Part shown: positions 1 to 7,024 of the stretch, in pieces
Layout: every line of letters begins with the position of its first letter
Numbering within the stretch: the first letter of the stretch is position 1
Assembly (NCBI GenBank): GCA_021828935.1
Contig: JAJZCU010000060.1
Span: 1 to 8,839, forward strand
Source: Planctomycetota bacterium
GTDB lineage: Bacteria; Planctomycetota; Phycisphaerae; WQYP01
Direction: 5' to 3'
Length of the DNA stretch: 8,839 nt
Program-made: the position numbers and the translations under genes
The notes under the pieces: model-generated
Seen by the model: the letters and a program-made list of their open reading frames with translations, nothing else
Told to the model about the DNA's origin: nothing
Database searches by the model: none

Positions 1-212
1 GCCGGCCTTCCATGGCGATGCGGATTCTGGGGCGGCATAACATCAGCGTGTCCGCCATTGTGCAGCATGAATCGCTGGCGGGCCGGCATGTGCCGGTGGT
101 GATCTTAACCCACGAAGCGCGGGACCACGCCGCGGCCGCCGCCGTGCGCCAGATCGATCAGTTAAAATCAATTACCGGCCACACGGTGCGCATACGCGTG
201 GTTGAATCATGA
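1..212 (+). CDS. hom: Homoserine dehydrogenase, C-terminal ACT domain (5'-partial)
   Basis: Homoserine dehydrogenase reduces aspartate semialdehyde to homoserine in the threonine/methionine pathway. Only its last ~70 residues are present; the gene enters from the left, with its first whole codon at base 3. The fragment reads ILGRHNISVSAIVQHE, then VPVVILTHEARD, and ends near VRIRVVES. This matches the regulatory ACT domain that closes long-form bacterial homoserine dehydrogenases, where threonine feedback usually acts. The catalytic part is outside the window. The ATG at base 12 is internal, not a start. The stretch RPSMAMRILG looks a few residues shorter than the usual first ACT helix, but the cut edge prevents judging this. 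The next gene starts 34 bases on and probably shares the transcript. Identity rests on motif recognition; another ACT-domain enzyme is less likely. Confidence 0.8.
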   Translation, partial: RPSMAMRILGRHNISVSAIVQHESLAGRHVPVVILTHEARDHAAAAAVRQIDQLKSITGHTVRIRVVES

Positions 213-246
213 TAAGGTATGTTGATAGGCAAAAGGTGCTGCTTCC

Positions 247-1533
247 ATGAAATACGCCATCGTGATTCCTGACGGCGCCGCCGACGCCCCAATGGATGAG
301 CTTTCCGGCAAAACGCCGCTTGAAGTTGCTAAAAAACCGCACATGGACCGCATCGCCATGGAAGGCCGGCTGGGCACGGTGCGCACCACGCCCGACGGCT
401 ACACGGCCGGCAGCGACGTGTGTACGCTGTGTCTGCTGGGGTATGAACCGGCCCATTATCATCCCGGTCGTGCGCCATTGGAAGCCGCGGCCATGGGGCT
501 GAAGCTGGCGCCGGACGAATGGGTGTTTCGCTGCAACCTGGTCACCGTTGTCGATGGCGTCATGCTGGATCATTCCGCGGGCCACATTTCCGACCGCGAG
601 GCCCACGCCCTGCTGGATGCGGTCAGGAATGCTCTGCCCGCGGGCCTTGCCCAGGACGCCACATTCCACCCCGGCGTTAGCTATCGCCATTTGATGACCT
701 ATCGCGGGCTTGATTTTACGGGCCTGACCACCACCCCGCCGCATGACATTCCCGAACAACCTATTGCCGCTTATTTGCCCAAAGGCCCCCATGCCGATGC
801 GCTCAATGCGTTGATGCGCCAAAGCGCGCTGTTGCTGGCCGGCCACGATATTAACATTGTGCGCGGCCAACTGGGCGAAAATCAGGCCACACAACTGTGG
901 CTTTGGGGGCAGGGCAAGGCGGCGGAAATTCCAGATTTTTACGCCCGCTATGGCCGCCATGGGGCCATGATCACGGCCGTGGATTTATTGCGCGGCATCG
1001 CGGCGTTGCTGGGGTGGGACAACCTCACATCGCCGGGAATCACCAGTTATCATGATACGGATTACGCCGCCCAGGGCGTCGCCGCTTGCGAAGCGCTTGA
1101 TAAATATGATATCGTCTGTTGCCACGTTGAAGCGCCCGATGAAGCCAGCCACCAGGGCGACGTGGCCACCAAAATTGCCAGCATTGAGGCAATAGACCGG
1201 CATGTGGTCGGGCCGGTTCTGCAAAAGCTGTCGACTTTTAATGAATGGCGAATCCTGGTATTGCCCGATCACGCCACGCAATGCGGCACGCGCAAGCACG
1301 ACGCCACGCCTGTGCCGTTTGCCATCGCCGGCAATGATGTTCACAATGCCCTGGCCCGCCCCTACACGGAGAAGGCGGCGCACGGCAGTGATCTGCACAT
1401 ACCATTTGGTTCTGAACTCATGGATTATTTCTTAAACAGCCAATTGCGCGTGGTGGAACGCGGACGTCACAAGCCCATGCAGGCCCCCGGCCCGTCCGGT
1501 AAATCGACGCCGCCAAGATCGCCGCCGCATTGA
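247..1533 (+). CDS. Alternative homoserine kinase (archaeal-type phosphoglycerate mutase family)
   Basis: This 428-residue protein belongs to the alkaline-phosphatase/iPGM metalloenzyme superfamily, in the branch annotated either as cofactor-independent phosphoglycerate mutase (ApgM-like) or as proposed homoserine kinase (TIGR02535, from memory). Visible motifs are the metal-binding start VIPDGAADAP (Asp9), the nucleophile region TAGSDVCTLCLLGY (Ser56, Asp57), LWLWGQGK at 217-224, HVEAPDEASHQGD at 293-305, LPDHATQ with Asp341-His342, and KHDATPVPF at 350-358. All expected metal ligands appear present. It lies 34 bases after homoserine dehydrogenase, which favours phosphorylating homoserine to O-phosphohomoserine over glycolysis. 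A purine-rich AAGGTG lies about 10 bases before ATG 247. The proline-rich last ~25 residues lie beyond the usual family end; a +1-type shift near 1500-1503 would instead give a helical tail ending at 1559. Fold assignment is firm; the substrate is inferred from context. Confidence 0.8.
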   Translation: MKYAIVIPDGAADAPMDELSGKTPLEVAKKPHMDRIAMEGRLGTVRTTPDGYTAGSDVCTLCLLGYEPAHYHPGRAPLEAAAMGLKLAPDEWVFRCNLVTVVDGVMLDHSAGHISDREAHALLDAVRNALPAGLAQDATFHPGVSYRHLMTYRGLDFTGLTTTPPHDIPEQPIAAYLPKGPHADALNALMRQSALLLAGHDINIVRGQLGENQATQLWLWGQGKAAEIPDFYARYGRHGAMITAVDLLRGIAALLGWDNLTSPGITSYHDTDYAAQGVAACEALDKYDIVCCHVEAPDEASHQGDVATKIASIEAIDRHVVGPVLQKLSTFNEWRILVLPDHATQCGTRKHDATPVPFAIAGNDVHNALARPYTEKAAHGSDLHIPFGSELMDYFLNSQLRVVERGRHKPMQAPGPSGKSTPPRSPPH

Positions 1534-1594
1534 CAAGCGCTATGCGCAACGATAAGTAAAACTTGGCACATGTAACCATTCAGGAAAACAGATC

Positions 1595-2563
1595 ATGCCC
1601 AAAGTAAAAAAGGCCGTCATCACCGCCGCCGGGCGCGGCACCCGGCAATATCCCGCCACTTCCGTGGTGCAAAAAGAAATGCTGCCGTTGGTCGATCGCG
1701 ACGGCTTGACCAAGCCGGTCATCCAGATCATCGCGGAAGAGGCCTTTGACGCCGGCATTGAAGAAATTTGCATCGTGGTTTCGCCCGGCGATGAGCACCA
1801 GTTCCGGCAGTATTTCAAGGCCATGGAAACCGACATGCTGCCGGCATTTGCTGACAAGGAATGGGCGCTCAAGGAATCCGCCAAGCTGGCGCGGATGGAA
1901 ACCGCCCTGCATTTTGCCGTGCAGGACAAGCCCGAAGGCTATGGCCACGCCGTGTATCAAGCCCGGGAATTTGTCGGCGATGAGCCTTTCCTTTTGTTGT
2001 TAGGCGACCACATTTACATCAGCCAGGACCAAAAACGCTGCGCCGCGCAACTCATTGACGCGTATTATCTCAGCGGCGCCGAGGCCCTGTCCGCCGTGAA
2101 GCCCACGCCGGCGAACCTGCTGCATCTGTTTGGCGCCATGAAGGGCCGACCGCTGGACGCCACCGGGCGGCTGTTCGCCGTGGACGCTATTAAAGAAAAG
2201 CCCAGCGTCGCCTACGCCCAGGAACACCTGGCCACAACGGGCATTCCCATCGGCACGTACCTTTGCCACTTCGGCATGCACGTGTTCTCCCCTTTATTGT
2301 TTGAAATTCTGGGGCAGCACATCCGGGATAATGTGCGCGACAAGGGCGAAATTCAACTCACCAGCGCCCAGGAAGCCATGCGCCAGCAGCTGAAGCGCTA
2401 TTACTGCCTGGACGTACAAGGCGAACGCTACGACACGGGCATCCCCTTTGGCCTCATGGAAACACAAATCGCCCTGGCCCTGGCCAGCATTCACCGCCAG
2501 GAAATCGTGGAGAGCCTGGCCCGGCTGCTTACGCAGCAATTGTTGACAGTAAAGAAGCAGTGA
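1595..2563 (+). CDS. galU: UTP-glucose-1-phosphate uridylyltransferase (GalU-like)
   Basis: This 322-residue nucleotidyltransferase probably makes UDP-glucose from UTP and glucose-1-phosphate in the cytosol, feeding cell-envelope polysaccharide or trehalose synthesis. The N-terminal signature AAGRGTRQYP (11-20) followed by KEMLPLVD (27-34) is the nucleotide-binding loop of the family. PEGYGHAV (113-120), LLLGDH with putative metal ligand Asp138, IKEKP (199-203), GEIQLTSAQ (251-259) and YDTG (279-282) match the usual GalU blocks in order and spacing. The GDH in place of the more common acidic pair, and Gln18 after GTR, are small departures. Length is close to the family norm, with a slightly long C-terminal helix. 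AGGA lies about 10 bases before ATG 1595. It sits 61 bases after the kinase gene, so it may be co-transcribed, but no pathway link is evident. A related sugar-phosphate nucleotidyltransferase with another sugar is the main alternative. Confidence 0.85.
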   Translation: MPKVKKAVITAAGRGTRQYPATSVVQKEMLPLVDRDGLTKPVIQIIAEEAFDAGIEEICIVVSPGDEHQFRQYFKAMETDMLPAFADKEWALKESAKLARMETALHFAVQDKPEGYGHAVYQAREFVGDEPFLLLLGDHIYISQDQKRCAAQLIDAYYLSGAEALSAVKPTPANLLHLFGAMKGRPLDATGRLFAVDAIKEKPSVAYAQEHLATTGIPIGTYLCHFGMHVFSPLLFEILGQHIRDNVRDKGEIQLTSAQEAMRQQLKRYYCLDVQGERYDTGIPFGLMETQIALALASIHRQEIVESLARLLTQQLLTVKKQ

Positions 2564-2577
2564 ACTTCGCGCTATAT

Positions 2578-2599
2578 AGCCGCCGGCTTGCCGGTGGTT
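2578..2599 (+). terminator. Possible transcription-terminating hairpin after galU
   Basis: Fourteen bases after the galU stop, AGCCGCCGG pairs with CCGGTGGTT around a CTTG loop, giving nine pairs, two of them G-U. There is no U-rich tail, so it would be a weak or non-canonical intrinsic terminator at best. Its position between galU and a separate downstream promoter is the main support. Confidence 0.3.
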
Positions 2600-2857
2600 G
2601 CGGCACCGAATGCGGTTGTGGTCGGGGGAACGGTTCGCGCGCGGCGGGACCGGTTCAGGAATTGCGGATCGATTGCGGGCGCAGGCCGAACCCGGGCAAG
2701 GCCAAGGCCAGGGCAATAGTTATCATTCCGCGCGCCGCGCACCATGCCGTCTCCGCATTCGCCAAGGTAAAGTCCGAAAATAGTGGCCGCATGTTCGCCC
2801 GTTCCGCCGCGGTGTCCGACACCGCCAAAGCCGGCCATATAGACCATTGCAAACCGC
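2600..2857. other. Intergenic stretch without a supported gene
   Basis: I see no gene here on either strand. Several open frames exist, the longest about 100 codons, but none has a convincing ribosome binding site or recognisable motif, and overlapping open frames are expected at this GC content. A few short GGCCAA-type near-repeats occur around 2695-2715. The stretch ends directly at the promoter of the GTPase operon. A decayed gene on the minus strand cannot be excluded. Confidence 0.5.
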
Positions 2858-2887
2858 TTGACATTTAAGATGAAAATCCTCTAAACT
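2858..2887 (+). promoter_or_regulatory. Sigma70-type promoter of the GTPase/GAP1 operon
   Basis: A perfect -35 box TTGACA lies at 2858-2863 and a -10 candidate TAAACT at 2882-2887 (four of six consensus bases), separated by 18 bases. The region is distinctly AT-rich against a GC-rich background. Transcription would start near 2893-2896, giving a leader of about 60 bases before ATG 2957. This makes the downstream operon independent of the metabolic genes to its left. Confidence 0.65.
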
Positions 2888-2904
2888 AAGCCCTGTTTTG
2901 TGGC

Positions 2905-2933
2905 TCGGTCCGCGCATGTCAAAAATGGACCGA
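2905..2933 (+). promoter_or_regulatory. Perfect inverted repeat in the operon leader (operator or RNA hairpin)
   Basis: TCGGTCC at 2905-2911 is the exact reverse complement of GGACCGA at 2927-2933, and a G-U pair can extend the stem inward. It sits about 10 to 40 bases after the predicted transcription start and before the ribosome binding site. A run of five T residues follows at 2939-2943, five bases past the stem. It could be a repressor operator, a leader hairpin or a weak attenuator; the sequence does not decide between them. Confidence 0.45.
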
Positions 2934-2946
2934 ACACATTTTTCGT

Positions 2947-2951
2947 GGGAG
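2947..2951 (+). promoter_or_regulatory. Ribosome binding site that fixes the GTPase start
   Basis: GGGAG lies five bases before ATG 2957. The frame stays open upstream to a GTG at 2900, but that codon would be only about six bases from the predicted transcript start with no binding site, and its extra 19 residues precede the first zinc-ribbon-like motif without family features. ATG 2957 is therefore preferred. Confidence 0.6.
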
Positions 2952-2956
2952 TAGCC

Positions 2957-4486
2957 ATGACTACCGCCGCGTCTCCGCCGGTGAAGCTGTGCGTGAACTG
3001 TGGCAAAGATATCACGCACGAGCTGCGGCTGAAGGCAAAGTCCGGCCAGTATTGGTGCATGCCCTGCGGCCAGCAAGCCCGTGAGAAAGCGGCCGCCGCT
3101 GCGCCCCCCGCCGGCGCACTGGCGCCCATCCCGCTGGTTCCATCTGCGGCAAATACTGCTGCCGTGCAAGGGCCGACGAATTCCATCCTGGCCCGAAGGC
3201 TGGACCTGCTTTCACCCGTGACCTGTGCCCATTGTTGGAAGGCTTTTCCGCCTGAACAAACGCTGTGGGTGGCGCGCCACCCGGAGCTCATCGGCGACAC
3301 CGTGCTGGGCCCGGAACAACCACAGCGGTTTCTGCCCAGCCGCTTCACGTCCCAAGGCCAGGCCCGCGATGCCCACGGCATGGTGTGCCAACACTTGGCC
3401 TGCCCGCATTGCCATCTAATCCTGCCACGGGAACTGCTGCAAATTTCGCCATTTTTTCTTTCCATCGTCGGCGGCCCGGCCACCGGAAAATCGTATCTGC
3501 TGGCGGCGATGACGTGGCAGCTTCGGCAAATTTTGCCCAGCCAGTTCGGGGTGGCATTTAGTGATATCAACACTGATTTCAACCGCATATTAAATGATTC
3601 CGAGGCCACGCTGTTTTTGCCGGATGATCCAAACACGCCCGCGGCGATTCGAAAGACCGAGTTGCAAGGCGAGGGTTATCATCAAGTGGCAATGGGTGGC
3701 CAGGTGGCGTACCTGCCGCAGCCGTTTTTATTCAGCATGCGTCCGCAAACGCGCCATCCGCTGGCGCAGCAGGGCCACGCGCAACGCCGCGTGCTGTGCC
3801 TGTACGACAATGCCGGCGAACATTTTCAGCCGGGCATGGATACCGCCGGCCTGCCGGGCACGGAGCACCTGGCGCAATCGCGTGCGTTGCTGTTCTTGTT
3901 TGACCCCACGCAGGACCCGCGCTTTCGCGAGCGTTGCCGCGGCATCAGCAATGACCCGCAGCTCACGCGCAGCCGCACGCAGCGCCAAGAAACTCTGCTT
4001 TTGGAAGCCGGCCAACGCATCCGCCGCATGACCAATCGCACCGACCACCAAAAGATCGACCGGCCGCTGCTGGTGCTGGTTTCCAAGAGCGATGTTTGGG
4101 CGCCGCTGCTGAAACTGGACGTTTCCACTGAACCATTTATTGCCAATGCCTATGGCGAGCTTTCCGCCCTGGAGGTGGATCGGGTGGAAAGAACCAGCGA
4201 CGCGGTGAAACAATTGTTGAGTTCGTGGATACCGGAACTGGTGGCCGCCGCCGAAGATTTTTCAGAGCATGTTCTTTACATACCAGTAAGTGCGTTGGGT
4301 TGTGCCCCCCAAATCATGCCTGAAAGCGGCGCCCTGGCCGTGCGCCCGGCGGACATCAAGCCACGCTGGGTCACCGTGCCGCTGCTGTACATGTTTGCCA
4401 AATGGACGCAGTCGGGCCTGGTGCGCTGGGGCCGCGTGGTCCCCGGCGAACAAAGCACGCCGGCGGCGCCGCCGCGAAATAATTGA
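2957..4486 (+). CDS. Zinc-ribbon TRAFAC-type GTPase of a GTPase-GAP1 system
   Basis: This 509-residue protein is probably a cytosolic GTP-binding switch; it has no membrane segment. The N-terminus carries metal-binding-like Cys pairs: CVNC at 12-15 with CMPC at 34-37, then CAHC at 90-93 with CPHC at 149-152. The GTPase domain follows: P-loop GGPATGKS at 172-179, a G3-like motif DNAGE at 284-288, LLFLFDP at 311-317, G4 motif SKSD at 376-379 and a G5-like VSALG at 444-448. The Walker A to G3 distance (about 105 residues) is long for a small GTPase, indicating an insertion. The layout resembles the double-GTPase partners (DO-GTPase2-like, from memory) of GAP1 proteins in predicted conflict systems, and the next gene is such a partner 59 bases on. 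It is the first gene of the operon. GTPase fold is well supported; cellular role is unknown. Confidence 0.8.
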   Translation: MTTAASPPVKLCVNCGKDITHELRLKAKSGQYWCMPCGQQAREKAAAAAPPAGALAPIPLVPSAANTAAVQGPTNSILARRLDLLSPVTCAHCWKAFPPEQTLWVARHPELIGDTVLGPEQPQRFLPSRFTSQGQARDAHGMVCQHLACPHCHLILPRELLQISPFFLSIVGGPATGKSYLLAAMTWQLRQILPSQFGVAFSDINTDFNRILNDSEATLFLPDDPNTPAAIRKTELQGEGYHQVAMGGQVAYLPQPFLFSMRPQTRHPLAQQGHAQRRVLCLYDNAGEHFQPGMDTAGLPGTEHLAQSRALLFLFDPTQDPRFRERCRGISNDPQLTRSRTQRQETLLLEAGQRIRRMTNRTDHQKIDRPLLVLVSKSDVWAPLLKLDVSTEPFIANAYGELSALEVDRVERTSDAVKQLLSSWIPELVAAAEDFSEHVLYIPVSALGCAPQIMPESGALAVRPADIKPRWVTVPLLYMFAKWTQSGLVRWGRVVPGEQSTPAAPPRNN

Positions 4487-4495
4487 TAATGCCAA

Positions 4496-4509
4496 TGCCG
4501 ATGTCGGCA
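4496..4509 (+). repeat. Small palindrome in the GTPase-GAP1 gap
   Basis: TGCCGA-TG-TCGGCA is a perfect inverted repeat and would fold as a 5-bp stem with a 4-base loop. It lies in the 59-base gap between the GTPase stop and the GAP1 start, about 27 bases before the GAP1 ribosome binding site GAAGGA (4536-4541). It could tune expression of the second gene or be chance. Confidence 0.3.
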
Positions 4510-4545
4510 CATCTGTTTCATGCGGGATGAAAAAAGAAGGACGCC

Positions 4546-7023
4546 ATGGCCCTGGAGCTTATCTACACTTCGGCGCCGCGCGGGTTGCGGCCCGGCAGCA
4601 AAGGCTTTTGCACCGTGGCCATGTCCACCGGCATGGCCGCCGATCTGGTCACGCGACTGGAAAGCCTCAGCGGTTACCGCACGGTATTTCCGCCGGAAAG
4701 TGCCGACGCGGCGCGCAACCCGGTGTCGTGGGCGCATTGGCAGGTGACCGCCACGTCGCGGGTGTGGCATGTGCTTTCGCGCGTGGGGTTTGCCGGTTTT
4801 GATTATTCGCAGCGTAGTAATAAATTGGCCCATCACATTGTGTTGGAACGTTCTGAGCTGCCCGCCGCCGGCCCGGCCTGGCTGATGACGCAGCCCGGCG
4901 TGTTTGAATCCGTATGGACCAGCGAACCACGCCTGCTTACTGTGCCTCGGGAGCTGCCCGCCGCCCAGCGGCCGCCGGGCCTGTGTAAACTTTGGCGCGA
5001 CATGACCGGCGACGCCGGCTGGGGCGCCGTGCCGGCCAATAATTTTCTTAATAATTCGCGTCTGCCCGTGGTGGTGGTGTATCAGCCGGGCCAGCCGGTG
5101 CTGGAGCTTTTGGAAGAATCGCTGGCGCTCTTGCCGCCGGACCAGCGGTGGCAGGTGACGTTTAATACGTATTTCACCGAACTGCCAATCGGGCTGACCT
5201 GCGCCTGGCGCTGCGTAATTGCCGGCAGCGATGCGGCAAAAGCTGCGATGACATCGCGCAACGCCGCGGTAATTGATTTAACCGGCGCGCTTGCCGACGC
5301 GCCGGAAGGAGTGTTAACCGAAACGGCGCGCACCGGCCGGCAAGTGGCGATCCCCGCGGCGAATGCGGGCGAAATACGCTTGCGTACGCCGGAACGGGCT
5401 GCGACGGCAACCGCTGTATCTGGGGGCGGCTTTGGCGGCGACGGTGAAATTCCGCTGGAGTTAGATGCGCCGGACGGCCCGGAGGAAGTTTCAGGATTTT
5501 TATTCGACAACGGGCGCACGGGCCGCGAGGGCCGGGCTCGCCGCGGCGGCGTGCCGGTGTGGGCGGTGGTGGTCATCTCGCTGTTTTCACTGGCGGTCGG
5601 CACTGCGGGCGGTTTTTTCCTTTCGCGCACGACCGGCGGGCGGGCTCCGGGCACGGAAACTGGTACGGGAGGGCCGGAGGCTAAAGCTGGCGGCACCGCC
5701 AAGGCGGGCGCTGGGATCGGTGGCAGAAAAGCCGCCGCGCCGCCGGCCAATAATCGCAAACGACCTGCGAGCAATACGTCGCATCCGCCGGTGGCGAGAC
5801 ACATCCGGGAGAACGGTCCGGGAAATTCTGCCAATAACCCCGCGCGTAGCGCGCGACATGTAGGCCCCGCGGTACCGGCTGCGGTGAAGCAGGGTAAGCG
5901 GACGCCGGAAAAGGAGACAGCGGCTGCGCACTCGCGCAAGACGAATGCGCATGCCGAAGCCACAAGGCCGGCCGTCGTCAAGCGCCCCGTGAGAACCGGC
6001 CCGGTCTCGTCCGGTAAAAAGCCCGCCGCAGTGGCCCCCCCGGAAGATCAGCGCGAGCAGCGGCACTCGGGGCACAAGACGCTGAAAATGCCTGGACCGC
6101 GTCACCTGTTGACCGTTGGATTCATCAAGCGGCGACCAGCAACCCAAGGGTGGGTGGTCGCGGGGGCCGGCGCGCTCGACCTCAGATTTAGAAAGCCCAC
6201 GGGATGGAACGCTCCTTTCACGGCGCGCAGAACGGGTGAGACGATTACCTTCACTGCGAACAAAACAGGGGCGCTCGGCAGGAAATCCCCGCCATTCGCG
6301 AAGCTTTCGCTCAAGGCTCAAAATGCGACCTGGCGTTGGCTAACAAAGCCTCCCGCGCATTCCCAGAAGTACCTTGGCTACTGCATGATCCAATTGGCGG
6401 CCGCCGGCAAGCGCGTGCCTGCCATCGCCCTTGCATTCAGACCAGCACCGGCTAACACGAGAGCGCGGCGGTTTCGTCTGCCGCCCCTGCCGACAGGGCT
6501 GACTTACCTTGTCTTTCCGAAGGTAGTAGTTATGGTGGGCCCTCACGGCAGCCCAGAACGTGTCGGCCATGCCGACCGTCGTTTAATCTGGAAGGCTTCG
6601 ATTATGGGGAAAGAAGTCCCCCTGTTTCACTTGAACGTCAAGCTGTCCTACCAGCGGCGTTTCGCGTCCGTAAAGTTGCGGTCAAATCGGTCCAGGCAGT
6701 GGCAGCGACTAAGAAGCTCGCTCCATACAGAGTGGCAAAAGCTCCAATCCATAGATGGTCCGCTAAATCACCTGCGGCGCCTCCATAGCAAGAACGTCAC
6801 CCTGAGCCATAAGCAGCTCCAACAATGGGCGAGCCTAAAACGCAGCCAAACGCGCCGACGGGCTGAGGTTAAAAAACAGAAGCCGAAGCTCAGGGATATT
6901 ACGGATGCCCCCGGCGCGAAATTCGCCATCGCCATCCGCGGGAGCGACCTGCCGGTCGAGTATGTGACCTATGTCCCGTCCAGTTTCGCAGCAAGACCAT
7001 CGCACCGTAGGAGAAGGAGATAG
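4546..7023 (+). CDS. GAP1-like GTPase-associated membrane protein fused to an unrecognised extracytoplasmic domain
   Basis: This 825-residue protein has four parts. Residues 1-245 match the GTPase-associated protein 1 N-terminal type (GAP1-N2-like): LIYTSAPRGLRPGSKGF near the start, SNKLAHHIVL at 91-100, WQVTFNTYFTELP at 202-214 and CAWR at 219-222. Residues 246-335 are a variable linker. One membrane helix spans about 337-359 (VPVWAVVVISLFSLAVG), preceded by RTGREGRARRGG, so the N-terminus should be cytosolic and the rest outside. Residues 361-515 are low-complexity and rich in Ala, Pro, Gly, Lys and Arg. Residues 516-825 form a very basic domain (62 Lys/Arg against 12 Asp/Glu) with TWRWL at 595, LPPLP at 645 and RGSDLP at 798; the next gene repeats it. 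Arg codons AGA/AGG are absent from residues 1-361 (0 of 28) but common in 516-825 (14 of 39), suggesting a fused origin. The GAP1 call is by recognition; the C-terminal function is unknown. Confidence 0.75.
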   Translation: MALELIYTSAPRGLRPGSKGFCTVAMSTGMAADLVTRLESLSGYRTVFPPESADAARNPVSWAHWQVTATSRVWHVLSRVGFAGFDYSQRSNKLAHHIVLERSELPAAGPAWLMTQPGVFESVWTSEPRLLTVPRELPAAQRPPGLCKLWRDMTGDAGWGAVPANNFLNNSRLPVVVVYQPGQPVLELLEESLALLPPDQRWQVTFNTYFTELPIGLTCAWRCVIAGSDAAKAAMTSRNAAVIDLTGALADAPEGVLTETARTGRQVAIPAANAGEIRLRTPERAATATAVSGGGFGGDGEIPLELDAPDGPEEVSGFLFDNGRTGREGRARRGGVPVWAVVVISLFSLAVGTAGGFFLSRTTGGRAPGTETGTGGPEAKAGGTAKAGAGIGGRKAAAPPANNRKRPASNTSHPPVARHIRENGPGNSANNPARSARHVGPAVPAAVKQGKRTPEKETAAAHSRKTNAHAEATRPAVVKRPVRTGPVSSGKKPAAVAPPEDQREQRHSGHKTLKMPGPRHLLTVGFIKRRPATQGWVVAGAGALDLRFRKPTGWNAPFTARRTGETITFTANKTGALGRKSPPFAKLSLKAQNATWRWLTKPPAHSQKYLGYCMIQLAAAGKRVPAIALAFRPAPANTRARRFRLPPLPTGLTYLVFPKVVVMVGPHGSPERVGHADRRLIWKASIMGKEVPLFHLNVKLSYQRRFASVKLRSNRSRQWQRLRSSLHTEWQKLQSIDGPLNHLRRLHSKNVTLSHKQLQQWASLKRSQTRRRAEVKKQKPKLRDITDAPGAKFAIAIRGSDLPVEYVTYVPSSFAARPSHRRRRR
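7014..7019 (+). promoter_or_regulatory. Ribosome binding site that fixes the start of the third operon gene
   Basis: AAGGAG lies five bases before ATG 7025, inside the last codons of the GAP1 gene, where it also encodes part of the terminal arginine run. It favours ATG 7025 over the in-frame ATG at 6971, which has no such site and would overlap the GAP1 gene by 53 bases. The one-base gap between the genes suggests translational coupling. Confidence 0.65.
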
Positions 7024-7024
7024 A

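Noticed and set aside
172..960. 262-codon open frame on the minus strand
   Set aside because: It lies opposite the homoserine kinase gene, which has clear catalytic motifs. The reverse frame shows no recognisable domain and is typical of antisense frames in GC-rich genes.
2560..2868. Open frames on both strands in the galU-GTPase gap (69 to 102 codons)
   Set aside because: They overlap one another on both strands, lack ribosome binding sites and show no conserved motif. The + frame also runs into the promoter.
2900..2956. GTG start giving 19 extra residues on the GTPase
   Set aside because: It is about six bases from the predicted transcript start, has no ribosome binding site and contains the leader inverted repeat. 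ATG 2957 has GGGAG five bases before it.
5082..5981. 299-codon open frame on the minus strand
   Set aside because: It is antisense to the GAP1-like gene, is dominated by Ala, Pro and Ser, and has no motif. The opposite strand has family motifs and a membrane helix.
6971..7024. Upstream ATG start for the third operon gene
   Set aside because: It would overlap the GAP1 gene by 53 bases without a binding site and would push the signal peptide 18 residues inward. ATG 7025 has AAGGAG.
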